Below are positions 17,154 to 25,760 of a DNA stretch of 64,000 bases, in pieces. The notes beneath the pieces were generated by a model, which was not told the origin of the DNA, made no database searches, and was given only the letters and a program-made list of their open reading frames with translations. Position numbers and translations under genes: made by a program. The stretch comes from Ilyomonas sp964249755 (GTDB lineage Bacteria; Bacteroidota; Bacteroidia; Chitinophagales; Chitinophagaceae). The DNA lies in NCBI GenBank assembly GCA_964249755.1, contig CAXUDB010000001.1:434001-498000 (forward strand). Reading direction: 5' to 3'. Position 1 is the first letter of the stretch, and every line of letters begins with the position of its first letter.

Positions 17154-19760
17154 ATGAATGAAGAACAGCAACGATTGGCTGATGCCGCATGGAAGCAATG
17201 GGGCTCTTATGTAAGCGACCGCCAGTGGGGAACCGTGCGCGAGGACTACAGCCCCAATGGCGATGCCTGGAACTATACCACACACGACGGTGCACGAAGC
17301 AAAGCCTATCGCTGGGGCGAGGAAGGCATTGGCGGCATCTGCGATAACAAACAGTTGCTGTGCTTCGCCGTTTCGTTGTGGAACGGGAAAGACCCGATAA
17401 TAAAAGAGATTTTGTTTGGGTTAAGTAATGGGCAGGGCAACCATGGCGAAGATGTAAAAGAGTTGTATTATTATTTAGATGCTACGCCTACGCATTCTTA
17501 TATGAAGATGCTGTACAAGTATCCGCAAACGGCATTTCCCTATCAGTGGCTAATAGAGGAAAACGGCAGGCGAGACCGCACACAGCCTGAATTTGAGCTG
17601 ATGGATACCGGCATCTTTGATGCCGATGAATACTTTGATGTATTTATAGAGTATGCCAAGGCATCGCCCACAGATATACTCATTAAAGTAACCGTTCACA
17701 ACAGGGGTAATGCAGAAGCCAATCTCCATGTACTGCCCACGCTTTGGTTTCGCAATACGTGGGTATTGGGGTATGATGACAGCAAACCGGAGTTAAAAAA
17801 CAATAGCAACAACAACATCCGCATTCAGCATAAAGATTTGGGCGATTACATGTTCTATGTGCAGGATGAATGTGAGCTTCTTTTTTGCGATAATGAAACC
17901 AACAACGAGCGTCTTTACAATTGCGCCAATCGTTCTTCTTTCACCAAAGATGGCATCAATAACTACATCGTAGAAAAGAATACCAATGCCGTCAATACAG
18001 ATAGCGGCACCAAAGCCGCCGTTCATTTTCAGGTTTCTATCTTGGCGCAGCAGTCGGCTACGTTTTGCCTTCGCCTTAGCAAAGAAGGCAACGGCGCGGC
18101 TTTTCGCGATTTCGAAGAGGTATTCACAGAACGCATTCGCGAAGCCGATGCTTTTTATAACGATCTGCAGGTTGACCTGAACAGCGAAGAAGAACGCCGT
18201 GTGCAACGCCAAGCATTTGCCGGCATGTTGTGGTGCAAGCAATTTTATTATTACGATGTAATGCAGTGGCTCAACGGAGATCCTGCACAGCCCAAACCGC
18301 CCGAAGAAAGAAGGGAAGGTCGCAACAGCAACTGGCGTCATCTTACCAACTTCGACATTATTTCAATGCCCGATAAGTGGGAGTATCCCTGGTATGCTGC
18401 CTGGGATCTGGCTTTTCATTGTGTGCCCTTCGCAGTGATAGATAGCGCCTTTGCCAAAAAGCAAATTATGATGCTGGTGCACGAATGGTACATGCAGCCG
18501 GCCGGCGAGCTGCCTGCGTACGAATGGAGCTTTAGCGATGTAAACCCGCCCGTACATGCCTGGGCAGCCTTTCGGGTATATAAAATTGATGAGAAAGGAA
18601 CCGGCAAGGGCGATGTGGCATTTCTGGAAAAGATATTTCATAAGCTGGTAGTCAACTTCACCTGGTGGGTAAACCGCAAGGACAGAGATGACAGCAACAT
18701 TTTTGAAGGCGGCTTTTTAGGGCTGGACAACATTGGTGTATTCGACCGAAGCAAACCCTTGCCCGGCGGTGCTTTTTTAGAGCAGGCAGATGGCACCAGC
18801 TGGATGGCAATGTATGCGCTGAACATGATGCGCATTGCGCTGGAACTGGCACTGTACAACCCTGTGTACCAAGACATGGCAACCAAATTCTTTGAGCATT
18901 TTTTATACATCGCCGAAGCGATGGCAAGCCTGATGGGAGGCGATGCCGACGGGCTTTGGGATGATGAGGATGAATTTTTTTACGATTCGCTGAAGCTGCC
19001 CGATGGCAGCAAGAAAACCCTGAAAGTGCGCAGCGCGGTGGGGTTAATTCCCCTGTTTGCCGTGGAAGTGATAGACCATGATATGTTGATGAAGATGCCG
19101 CAGTTTCAGAAAAGGCTCGAATGGTTTTTAAGCAATCGTCCGCATCTGGCCAATCTTGTCTCCCGCTGGGATGCAGAGGGCGTAACGCAGAAGCATTTGC
19201 TAAGCCTGCTGCGTGGTCATCGCATGAAGCGCATCCTGAAGCGCATGCTCGATGAGACTGAATTTTTGAGTGATTATGGAATCCGCGCCTTATCGAAATA
19301 TCATAAAGACCATCCCTACATTTTTTCGATGGATGGCGAGACGGCGCGCGTAGATTATACACCCGGCGAAAGCACCACCGATTTGTTTGCGGGCAACAGC
19401 AACTGGCGCGGCCCCATCTGGATGCCATTAAACTATCTCATCATCGAAAGCCTGCAGCGCTTCCATTATTATTATACCGACGATTTTAAAGTGGAATGTC
19501 CCACAGGCAGTGGCAGCTATCTCAGCCTGCTTCAGGTTGCTGACTTGCTGAGTCAGCGGCTGGCAAATTTGTTTGTGCCGGATGCAAACGGCAGGCGTGC
19601 TGTGTTTGGCGATTATCCAAAGCTTCAGACCAATGAGCATTTTAAAAACTATATTTTGTTTTATGAATATTTTCACGGCGATACGGGAAGGGGAGTAGGC
19701 GCTTCGCATCAAACAGGGTGGACGGGCTTGATAGCAAAACTACTGCAGCCGCGGCGCTAA
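17154..19760 (+). CDS. GH63/MGH1-like glucosidase, cytoplasmic
   Basis: A protein of about 868 residues with no signal peptide. It has an N-terminal beta-sandwich (KAYRWGEEGIGGICD, WNGKDPIIKEILFGL) and an (alpha/alpha)6 barrel with conserved blocks YPWYAAWDLAFHCVP, PAYEWSFSDVNPPVHAWA, EGGFLGLDNIGVFDR and GNSNWRGPIWMP. This matches the MGH1-like/GH63 family usually annotated as glucosidase or mannosylglycerate-hydrolase-like. The likely acid and base lie in the WDLAF and NWRGPIW blocks. Start chosen at ATG 17154 (MNEEQQRLADAAW); ATG 17136 adds six residues. It may act on an alpha-glucoside or a compatible solute such as glucosylglycerate; this is inference. It stands alone on its strand. Confidence 0.85.
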   Translation: MNEEQQRLADAAWKQWGSYVSDRQWGTVREDYSPNGDAWNYTTHDGARSKAYRWGEEGIGGICDNKQLLCFAVSLWNGKDPIIKEILFGLSNGQGNHGEDVKELYYYLDATPTHSYMKMLYKYPQTAFPYQWLIEENGRRDRTQPEFELMDTGIFDADEYFDVFIEYAKASPTDILIKVTVHNRGNAEANLHVLPTLWFRNTWVLGYDDSKPELKNNSNNNIRIQHKDLGDYMFYVQDECELLFCDNETNNERLYNCANRSSFTKDGINNYIVEKNTNAVNTDSGTKAAVHFQVSILAQQSATFCLRLSKEGNGAAFRDFEEVFTERIREADAFYNDLQVDLNSEEERRVQRQAFAGMLWCKQFYYYDVMQWLNGDPAQPKPPEERREGRNSNWRHLTNFDIISMPDKWEYPWYAAWDLAFHCVPFAVIDSAFAKKQIMMLVHEWYMQPAGELPAYEWSFSDVNPPVHAWAAFRVYKIDEKGTGKGDVAFLEKIFHKLVVNFTWWVNRKDRDDSNIFEGGFLGLDNIGVFDRSKPLPGGAFLEQADGTSWMAMYALNMMRIALELALYNPVYQDMATKFFEHFLYIAEAMASLMGGDADGLWDDEDEFFYDSLKLPDGSKKTLKVRSAVGLIPLFAVEVIDHDMLMKMPQFQKRLEWFLSNRPHLANLVSRWDAEGVTQKHLLSLLRGHRMKRILKRMLDETEFLSDYGIRALSKYHKDHPYIFSMDGETARVDYTPGESTTDLFAGNSNWRGPIWMPLNYLIIESLQRFHYYYTDDFKVECPTGSGSYLSLLQVADLLSQRLANLFVPDANGRRAVFGDYPKLQTNEHFKNYILFYEYFHGDTGRGVGASHQTGWTGLIAKLLQPRR

Positions 19761-19984
19761 ACAGCGAAGGCTGCAACGGGCGCGCAGGGCACAAAGGCAG
19801 CGCAAGAGAGGTAGCCAGAAAGTTGAATCAAGGTAAGCCCGCTGGCGATTCGCCTCCTCAAATGGAACCAAGCAGCTTATAGCCCTATATCTTCTTGGCC
19901 TCACACTGATACCTGTTCAGCATAAACTTAAGTGCCCGGGTTGTCCTGCATCGCTTACTTTTAACCTTTGTAAGTAATCTATTT

Positions 19985-21142
19985 ATGAAGTGTAAACGAC
20001 TCCTTTTCTTTCTCTTCATCTTTTCATTTATGATGCAAGCCCAAGCGCAAAAAGTGCGTTCCGTACAGGTTACTTTTGAGCTTACTTCTGCTGTGTTGCC
20101 TGAAAACGACTCTGTATTCATCACTGGCGGTATTGAGCCATTGGGCAATTGGGATCCAGGCAGGATAAAGATGAAGTATAACGGAAACCATGTATGGAGT
20201 ATCAGCTTTACGTTGGATAAGCCAGTATCCGTAGAATATAAATACACGCTGGGTACCTGGGAACACCAGGCCGCCTCGCCAAACGGAACACCGCTTGCCA
20301 ACTTTTCGGCCTCACTTCAAAACAACATTGTTATCCGCGATACGATCAACTCCTGGACCATCGGCATGCAGAATAAAGTGATTGAGCATCGTGTAACCGG
20401 CACCGTGCAATATCATCCTGCGGTAAAAGGCAAAGGCATCAAAGACCGGGATGTAGCAGTATGGCTGCCGCCCGGTTACGACAGTTCTGGAAGCACCCGC
20501 TATCCGGTGTTATACATGCACGACGGGCAAAATATTTTCGACCCCGCCAACAGTGCTTTTGGCGTAGAGTGGAGTATTGATGAAACCTGCGACAGTTTAA
20601 TTCGCTCTGGCGCCATACCACCACTGATTGTGGTAGGCATTTTCAATACGCCCGACCGATCTTTTGAGTATGTGCCGGGCGTTAAAGGCGAGGCTTATAT
20701 GAATTTTATCACTAAACAACTTAAGCCTTTTATAGATTCAGCTTATCGCACTCAGGTTGATAAACAGCACACTTTTACGGGCGGCTCATCATTGGGTGGA
20801 TTAATCTCTTTTATGCTGGCATGGCAGCATCCCGATGTGTTTTCAACCGCTCTTTGCCTGTCGCCTGCTTTCAAAATCCGCAATCTGGATTATGTAAAAA
20901 ACGTGTTAGCTTACCGCGGCAGGAAGAAGCCGGTTTCGTTTTATATCGATAATGGTGGTGTAGGTCTGGACTCGCAACTACAGCCCGGCGTAAATGCTAT
21001 GCTTGTGGCACTGAATAAGAAAGGATTTGAAGAGGGAAAAGATATAAAATATGTCTCTGACCTAAAAGCCAATCATTCTGAATCCTCATGGGGAAGGCGT
21101 TTCCCGGCTGCAATTATCTGGTGTATGACAGAAAATAGGTAA
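19985..21142 (+). CDS. Secreted esterase with N-terminal starch-binding-like (CBM20) domain
   Basis: A 385-residue protein with a signal peptide (cleavage near QAQA). Residues about 24-125 look like a CBM20-type fold (VFITGGIEPLGNWDPGR, VEYKYTLGTWEHQ). Residues about 150-380 form an esterase-D/Fes-type alpha/beta hydrolase: YPVLYMHDGQNIFD, the nucleophile serine in TGGSSLGGL, and the catalytic histidine in NHSESSWGRR. The combination is known among Bacteroidota surface esterases. It follows the glucosidase after 224 bases with no visible gene between, and ends just before a strong terminator hairpin. The ester substrate is not evident. Confidence 0.88.
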   Translation: MKCKRLLFFLFIFSFMMQAQAQKVRSVQVTFELTSAVLPENDSVFITGGIEPLGNWDPGRIKMKYNGNHVWSISFTLDKPVSVEYKYTLGTWEHQAASPNGTPLANFSASLQNNIVIRDTINSWTIGMQNKVIEHRVTGTVQYHPAVKGKGIKDRDVAVWLPPGYDSSGSTRYPVLYMHDGQNIFDPANSAFGVEWSIDETCDSLIRSGAIPPLIVVGIFNTPDRSFEYVPGVKGEAYMNFITKQLKPFIDSAYRTQVDKQHTFTGGSSLGGLISFMLAWQHPDVFSTALCLSPAFKIRNLDYVKNVLAYRGRKKPVSFYIDNGGVGLDSQLQPGVNAMLVALNKKGFEEGKDIKYVSDLKANHSESSWGRRFPAAIIWCMTENR

Positions 21143-21196
21143 TCACTTCCTGACAGGTTAATCCTTTTGTACTATAGATTTCAATTTATTCTTCCC

Positions 21197-21243
21197 AAAT
21201 AAAAACGCATATTTCCATTTTTTGGAAATATGCGTTTTTATTT
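21197..21243 (+). terminator. Strong intrinsic terminator hairpin after the esterase gene
   Basis: A perfect 21-bp inverted repeat (21197-21217 with 21223-21243) separated by a loop of five T. The inner part reads CGCATATTTCCA, and the outer part is A-rich on the left and T-rich on the right, giving a U-tract on either strand. It lies 55 bases after the esterase stop, so it should terminate rightward transcription and could also stop leftward read-through. Confidence 0.85.
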
Positions 21244-21530
21244 ATTTTATATAAATGTTGTAAATCAAACGCTTTCTATTTGGCACCCAGCTTGCCACAT
21301 AATACGCGATATTGGATTCCGGGTGAGCATTTCTATGCATACCCCTTTTTTTAACTCAACTACCCAATTATTTTCCATCTTCTGTTCAAAGTTTGTTTTT
21401 ATCAGCAATTGCATATAATTTCCTGCAAAACAGATAAGCAATTTTGCAATACTCTTTCACATGAGTAGCATTGATAGCTAGGCTTGATATATATTGTAGT
21501 AAGGAAATAACGAGAAGATTCTAAATGTAG
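21244..21530. other. AT-rich gap without visible gene
   Basis: Between the terminator and the 3' end of plsY. A 62-codon rightward frame here begins inside the terminator arm and shows no family signal. I see no tRNA, repeat or second terminator. Confidence 0.6.
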
Positions 21531-22202
21531 CTACTCATCCAGGTTGGAATCCCGTCTTCTCTGGCGTCTGCGGTCGCGATATTTCAGAATAGGAACTTTA
21601 GTTTCGGTGCCTTTCAAAAGGCGGTTAATATTTTTCTGGTGGGTGAGAATCACCATGAGGGCTACCGCAACGGAAAAAATGCGATACAGCGTTACATCGT
21701 CATTAAAAACAAAAAGGATAAACACAGCAAATGCAACGCTCGAAAGAATAGAGCTTAACGATACAAAACGGGTAAGATACAGCACCGAAAGAAACACAGC
21801 TACACAACAAAGGGCTACACTCGGCTGCATGGCTACGACCATTCCAAATAAAGTAGCTACGCCTTTACCGCCTTTGAAATTTGCCCAGATAGGAAAGATA
21901 TGACCCAAAACAGCCGCAAGTCCAAGACCAATCATAAGGTTGGTTCTATCCCAATCGTTCGCATGAATTACATAAAAGGGAATGATTATGTAAAGCGAAG
22001 TGGCAATTACTCCCTTCAGCATGTCAATAATCATTACAATAGTGCCCCACTTAGAACCCAGCACGCGGTACGTATTGGTAGCTCCGGCATTACCGCTTCC
22101 ATAATCGCGGATGTCAATTCCAAAATAGTGTTTGCTTATCCATACAGCAGTCGGAATGGAGCCTATGAGGTAGGCAATAACGATTAAGATTATTTCCTGC
22201 AT
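21531..22202 (-). CDS. plsY: Glycerol-3-phosphate acyltransferase PlsY
   Basis: An integral membrane enzyme that transfers the acyl group of acyl-phosphate to glycerol-3-phosphate, the first step of phospholipid synthesis. The three PlsY signatures are present: GSIPTAVW in the first helix, DYGSGNAGATNTYR and FKGGKGVATLFG. Five or more hydrophobic helices are visible. The frame opens at a TTG (22256), but ATG 22202 (MQEIILIVIAYL) is the normal N-terminus. The C-terminal tail is unusually rich in arginine (RDRRRQRRRD) and should lie in the cytoplasm. It follows prmA on the same strand after about 80 bases. Confidence 0.96.
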   Translation of the reverse strand: MQEIILIVIAYLIGSIPTAVWISKHYFGIDIRDYGSGNAGATNTYRVLGSKWGTIVMIIDMLKGVIATSLYIIIPFYVIHANDWDRTNLMIGLGLAAVLGHIFPIWANFKGGKGVATLFGMVVAMQPSVALCCVAVFLSVLYLTRFVSLSSILSSVAFAVFILFVFNDDVTLYRIFSVAVALMVILTHQKNINRLLKGTETKVPILKYRDRRRQRRRDSNLDE

Positions 22203-22283
22203 TGACCGAATATAAGTTACGAACGACAAATATATTAATTCACACCTTTCATCCAAGCATTTGACCGATTATCTATCAAAATT

Positions 22284-23102
22284 TTAACGACCAAAAAGCA
22301 GCGAAATCCATTGTTGCCGGTGCACTGTGTTAATATGTGTCAACCCATAACGGCCCGCTTCCTTCCGGATTATTTCTTCGTCTTCCCACAACAAACCGCT
22401 TACCAACAAACAACCTTTTTCTTTCAATTGAGAAGATAAAAAAGAGAAGTTGTCTAAAATAATATTGCGGTTGATGTTTGCCAGTATCACATCAAACAAC
22501 CCATTTATATCTGCATCATTTCGCAATTCAATTATTATGCGTTCACAGCCATTTCGCTCCTTATTCTCTCTGCCGTTTTCAATACTCCATTCATCGTTAT
22601 CAATAGCTAATATAACAGCAGCGCCTAATTTCTCTGCAAGAACAGAAAGAATACCCGTTCCTGTTCCAAAATCAAAAACAGATTTGTTTGAGAAATCAAG
22701 GTTTCGCATTTGCTGAATCATCATCGTAGTGGTAGCATGATGCCCGGTGCCAAAGCTCATTTTTGGCGTAATCACGATTTCATACTGAACGCCAGATATT
22801 GGTTCATGAAAATCTGCGCGCACCGCCACAAAATCATCAATCACCACCGGCTCAAAATGGCTTTCCCACACCACGTTCCAGTTCTGCGCCGGCACTTCTT
22901 CCCATCGATAAGATAAAGAGAAGGGTTCGGTTATCGCTTCCACGCTTTTCTCATTCCATTCTTCTTTACTAATATATGCCTTCAGCAAATCGTCCGCTTC
23001 TTCAAAACCTTCAAACCCAATCTCGCCCAACATCGCCATCAACATATCGGCATCGTCTCCTTTCACATCACTGAATAATACAGCTATATATTCTTTATTC
23101 AT
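22284..23102 (-). CDS. prmA: Ribosomal protein L11 methyltransferase
   Basis: A 272-residue class I methyltransferase. The SAM-binding motif I is FDFGTGTGILSVLAEKLGA, preceded by the PrmA-typical MSFGTGHHATTTMM, and motif IV reads DVILANINRNIIL. It methylates L11 in the cytoplasm. Length and motifs are ordinary. A perfect palindrome lies 40 bases upstream of the ATG, in the region divergent to the arginine operon. Confidence 0.95.
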   Translation of the reverse strand: MNKEYIAVLFSDVKGDDADMLMAMLGEIGFEGFEEADDLLKAYISKEEWNEKSVEAITEPFSLSYRWEEVPAQNWNVVWESHFEPVVIDDFVAVRADFHEPISGVQYEIVITPKMSFGTGHHATTTMMIQQMRNLDFSNKSVFDFGTGTGILSVLAEKLGAAVILAIDNDEWSIENGRENKERNGCERIIIELRNDADINGLFDVILANINRNIILDNFSFLSSQLKEKGCLLVSGLLWEDEEIIRKEAGRYGLTHINTVHRQQWISLLFGR

Positions 23103-23141
23103 ACGCGCAAAACAGCAAAATAACTCCCTTGTCGCTTACCT

Positions 23142-23157
23142 CGCAATAATTATTGCG
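23142..23157. promoter_or_regulatory. Perfect 16-base palindrome upstream of prmA and the arginine operon
   Basis: CGCAATAATTATTGCG is fully self-complementary and stands alone in the 395-base gap between the prmA start (23102) and the GTG start of the GNAT gene (23498). It loosely recalls the AT-centred ARG box bound by ArgR hexamers, but does not match the Escherichia coli consensus. It is 40 bases from prmA and 340 from the GNAT start, so which gene it serves is open. Seen directly; function inferred. Confidence 0.4.
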
Positions 23158-23497
23158 GCTGTGATAGTCAGCAGTCAGGTTATTTTATAAAAAATTTAAG
23201 TCCACGAATAATAAACGGCATTAATTTTACACCTCTAAAGCAAAGCAATAAGTTTAGATCATCATTTATTCAGGACTAAAGTTGACACACTATACAACAC
23301 ATACAATCTTATCTTCTTTCCATCCTTCGCTGATGGGTGTTGTTATTTTACCTAATCCCAACTGTTTCCGACCGGCACGACGACCGCGCATCTAATCGTC
23401 ATTTACGCATCCGTTCATGTCAGATTATTCAGCAAGACTCAGCAGAGTCCGGCATTGTAGTCATCAAACAGTTTCAAACGTTTAATCAACTTTTACC
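23158..23497. other. Leader region upstream of the arginine operon, no gene seen
   Basis: About 340 bases with no convincing coding frame. Rightward frames here are out of phase with the GNAT gene or lack similarity to anything recognised. The length allows a long untranslated leader for the arg message. I see no classical leader peptide with an arginine codon run. Confidence 0.5.
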
Positions 23498-24220
23498 GTG
23501 GATCATCAGTCAGACAATATCATCGTTCGTATCGCCAACATCGGCGACATTCATTTTGCCAGCACCATCACCAACGAAATGGAAGCCAGTGCCAAAGCGC
23601 GCGGCACAGGCATTGCGAAGCGTGACCCCGAATACATTGAAAATAAAATACTCGAAGGCAAAGCCGTCATTGCCGTAACTACAGAAGGCGAATGGGTTGG
23701 CTTCTGCTACATCGAAACCTGGAGCCATGGAGATTATGTTGCCAACAGCGGCCTGATTGTTTCGCCACACTTCCGCAAAAGCGGTGTGGCAAAACGTATC
23801 AAAGCTGCCATTTTTAATTTGTCAAGAGAGAAATATCCCGCCTCCAAAATCTTTGGTCTCACTACTGGTTTAGCAGTGATGAAAATTAACAGTGAGCTAG
23901 GCTACGAACCTGTAACATATAGCGAGCTGACACAGGACGAAGCCTTCTGGGCAGGTTGCAAAAGTTGCGTCAACTACGACATTCTTACGATGAAGGAACG
24001 CAAGAATTGTTTGTGTACTGCCATGCTCTACGATCCAGCCGATCATTACGAGCCAAAAGAAACCAAAGAGCATTTCGAAGAAAAAAGCGAAGCTTACAAC
24101 CGTCTGCTCGAAAGCAAGCAAAGCCGTTTCCTTAACGTTTTTAAAAAGAAAAAAGAAAGTGAAAAGCAGCGGCAACAAAAGCGTTCCTTAGTAAGTATGT
24201 TTTTTACCTTATTTGCATAA
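23498..24220 (+). CDS. GNAT-family acetyltransferase heading the arginine operon, probable N-acetyl/succinylglutamate synthase role
   Basis: A 240-residue protein. The GNAT core (about residues 8-150) includes VRIANIGDIHFAS, the acyl-CoA loop SPHFRKSGVAKRIKAAI and a GLTTGLAVMKINSELGY segment. The C-terminal 70 residues are charged and include a conserved CLCTAMLYDP motif and a lysine-rich tail. The start is GTG at 23498. In Bacteroidota a GNAT protein of this type commonly precedes argG, where it is the best candidate for making the N-acylated glutamate that starts arginine synthesis. That assignment rests on context. A hairpin follows the stop before argG. Confidence 0.85.
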   Translation: MDHQSDNIIVRIANIGDIHFASTITNEMEASAKARGTGIAKRDPEYIENKILEGKAVIAVTTEGEWVGFCYIETWSHGDYVANSGLIVSPHFRKSGVAKRIKAAIFNLSREKYPASKIFGLTTGLAVMKINSELGYEPVTYSELTQDEAFWAGCKSCVNYDILTMKERKNCLCTAMLYDPADHYEPKETKEHFEEKSEAYNRLLESKQSRFLNVFKKKKESEKQRQQKRSLVSMFFTLFA

Positions 24221-24232
24221 CACATTTCATTT

Positions 24233-24268
24233 TTCCAACTCTTCTCCACGCGTGAAGAAGAGTTGGAA
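24233..24268 (+). terminator. Hairpin between the GNAT gene and argG, possible attenuator or partial terminator
   Basis: A perfect 13-bp stem, TTCCAACTCTTCT with its complement, encloses the loop CCACGCGTGA, itself largely self-complementary. It starts 12 bases after the GNAT stop. No T-run follows on the right, so it is not a classic intrinsic terminator for rightward transcription; an mRNA-processing or stability role between GNAT and argG is possible. Confidence 0.5.
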
Positions 24269-24425
24269 TGAGGTCAGAATACAAACAAAGAAGCAGCCAT
24301 TTTTGGACGAGCTTGGCAACTCCGTTTTAGCATCGTTGTGTCACTCACTTGTACATTCTGAAAATAATTGAGCAAACAACAACATCATCTTTCAAGGCAA
24401 TCAACTGAAAATATTTTCATAGCAA

Positions 24426-25685
24426 ATGCAAGACATCGCAACTTCAAATACAGTTACCAATAATAAATCTCTTTCAAGCTACCCTTCAGGGGATGGGGGC
24501 GCACTCGTCCTCGGTTTCAGCGGCGGCTTAGATACTACCTTCTGCGCAAAATATCTAACCGAAGACAAAGGCTACGATGTACATAGTATTATCGTCAACA
24601 CCGGCGGGTTTTCGCAGGAAGAACTGGATAAAATTGAAGCCCGCGCTTATCAGCTTGGCGTAAAAACACACACCTCCATTGATGCCGTGAAAGGTTATTA
24701 CGACCGCATTATCAAATACCTCATCTTCGGCAACGTTTTAAAAAACAATACTTATCCATTAAGTGTAAGCGCCGAGCGATTAATACAAGCTTTACACATT
24801 GCCGAACACGTAAAAAAACTTAATGCAAAAGCTGTCGCACACGGCAGCACTGGTGCCGGCAACGACCAGGTTCGCTTCGATGTGGTCTTTCATATTATGA
24901 TACCCGATGTTGAGATCATAACACCTATTCGTGACCTCAAACTCAGCCGCGAGGAAGAAATAACTTATCTTAAGAACAAGGGCGTGGAAATGAACTTTGA
25001 AAAAGCTGCTTATTCCATCAATAAAGGCTTATGGGGCACCAGTGTTGGCGGGAAAGAAACCCTCAAAAGCAAAGGCATCCTTCCCGAAGAAGCCTGGCCG
25101 ATACAAGTATCCAAACACGACAGCGAAGAAGTAAAACTACACTTCAAGAAGGGCGAATTAATGGCGATCAATGATCAAATATTCAATCATTCATCCGAAG
25201 CCATACAATATTTACAAGGCATTGCTAGTGCGTATGGTATTGGCAGAGACATTCATGTAGGCGATACTATCATCGGCATTAAAGGTCGCGTAGGTTTCGA
25301 AGCGGCGGCGCCAATGGTCATCATCAAAGCACATCATCAATTAGAAAAACATGTGCTTTCCAAATGGCAGTTAAGCTGGAAAGACAACATCGCCAACTTC
25401 TATGGCAACTGGCTTCACGAAGGTCAGATTCTCGATCCCGTAATGCGAGATATTGAAGCGTTCCTGCAAAGCTCGCAGCAAACCGTAACCGGGGATGTGT
25501 TTGTGCAACTGATGCCTTACCGTTTTCAAATTATTGGAATTGAAAGCGAGCACGATTTAATGAACAGCAAATTTGGAAGCTACGGTGAAATGAACAGTGG
25601 CTGGACCGGCGAAGACGTGCGTGGGTTCAGCAAAATATTCGGCAATCAGGTGGCGATGTGGCATAAAATAAATGAGAAGGCATAA
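24426..25685 (+). CDS. argG: Argininosuccinate synthase with repeat-derived N-terminal segment
   Basis: A 419-residue argininosuccinate synthase that joins citrulline (or an acyl-citrulline-derived product) and aspartate using ATP. The PPi-motif loop is GFSGGLDTTFCAKYL; AHGSTGAGNDQVRF and the C-terminal block SEHDLMNSKFGSYGEMN are also present. The normal protein should begin almost at VLGFSGG, but this one carries about 27 extra residues. Part of that extension (SLSSYPSGDGG) is encoded by a copy of a 30-base repeat found again around argF' and argB. The extension is in frame and precedes the fold, so the enzyme is probably active. No in-frame ATG lies between the repeat and VLGFSGG. Confidence 0.96.
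   Translation: MQDIATSNTVTNNKSLSSYPSGDGGALVLGFSGGLDTTFCAKYLTEDKGYDVHSIIVNTGGFSQEELDKIEARAYQLGVKTHTSIDAVKGYYDRIIKYLIFGNVLKNNTYPLSVSAERLIQALHIAEHVKKLNAKAVAHGSTGAGNDQVRFDVVFHIMIPDVEIITPIRDLKLSREEEITYLKNKGVEMNFEKAAYSINKGLWGTSVGGKETLKSKGILPEEAWPIQVSKHDSEEVKLHFKKGELMAINDQIFNHSSEAIQYLQGIASAYGIGRDIHVGDTIIGIKGRVGFEAAAPMVIIKAHHQLEKHVLSKWQLSWKDNIANFYGNWLHEGQILDPVMRDIEAFLQSSQQTVTGDVFVQLMPYRFQIIGIESEHDLMNSKFGSYGEMNSGWTGEDVRGFSKIFGNQVAMWHKINEKA
24471..24500 (+). repeat. Repeat copy R1 of the PSGDGG-type element inside argG
   Basis: The 30 bases are identical except at one position to the reverse complement of 29439-29468. The core CCCTTCAGGGGATGGGG is part-palindromic. Read in this frame it encodes S-S-Y-P-S-G-D-G-G. 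It sits just before the codons of the ATP-binding loop of ArgG. Confidence 0.9.
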
Positions 25686-25760
25686 GATAAAGGGTAGCAG
25701 TTGCATGCTTACCCATATACACCTTATGGCTTGTACTTTACGCCTCATAAAATAATTTAC

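Noticed and set aside
17793..18341. Long opposite-strand open frame (182 codons) within the glucosidase gene.
   Set aside because: Shadow of the real gene; no family signal, and the glucosidase reading is well supported.
18658..19428. 256-codon leftward open frame in the glucosidase gene.
   Set aside because: Cys/Arg/Ser/His-rich shadow translation without recognisable domain; the plus-strand gene explains it.
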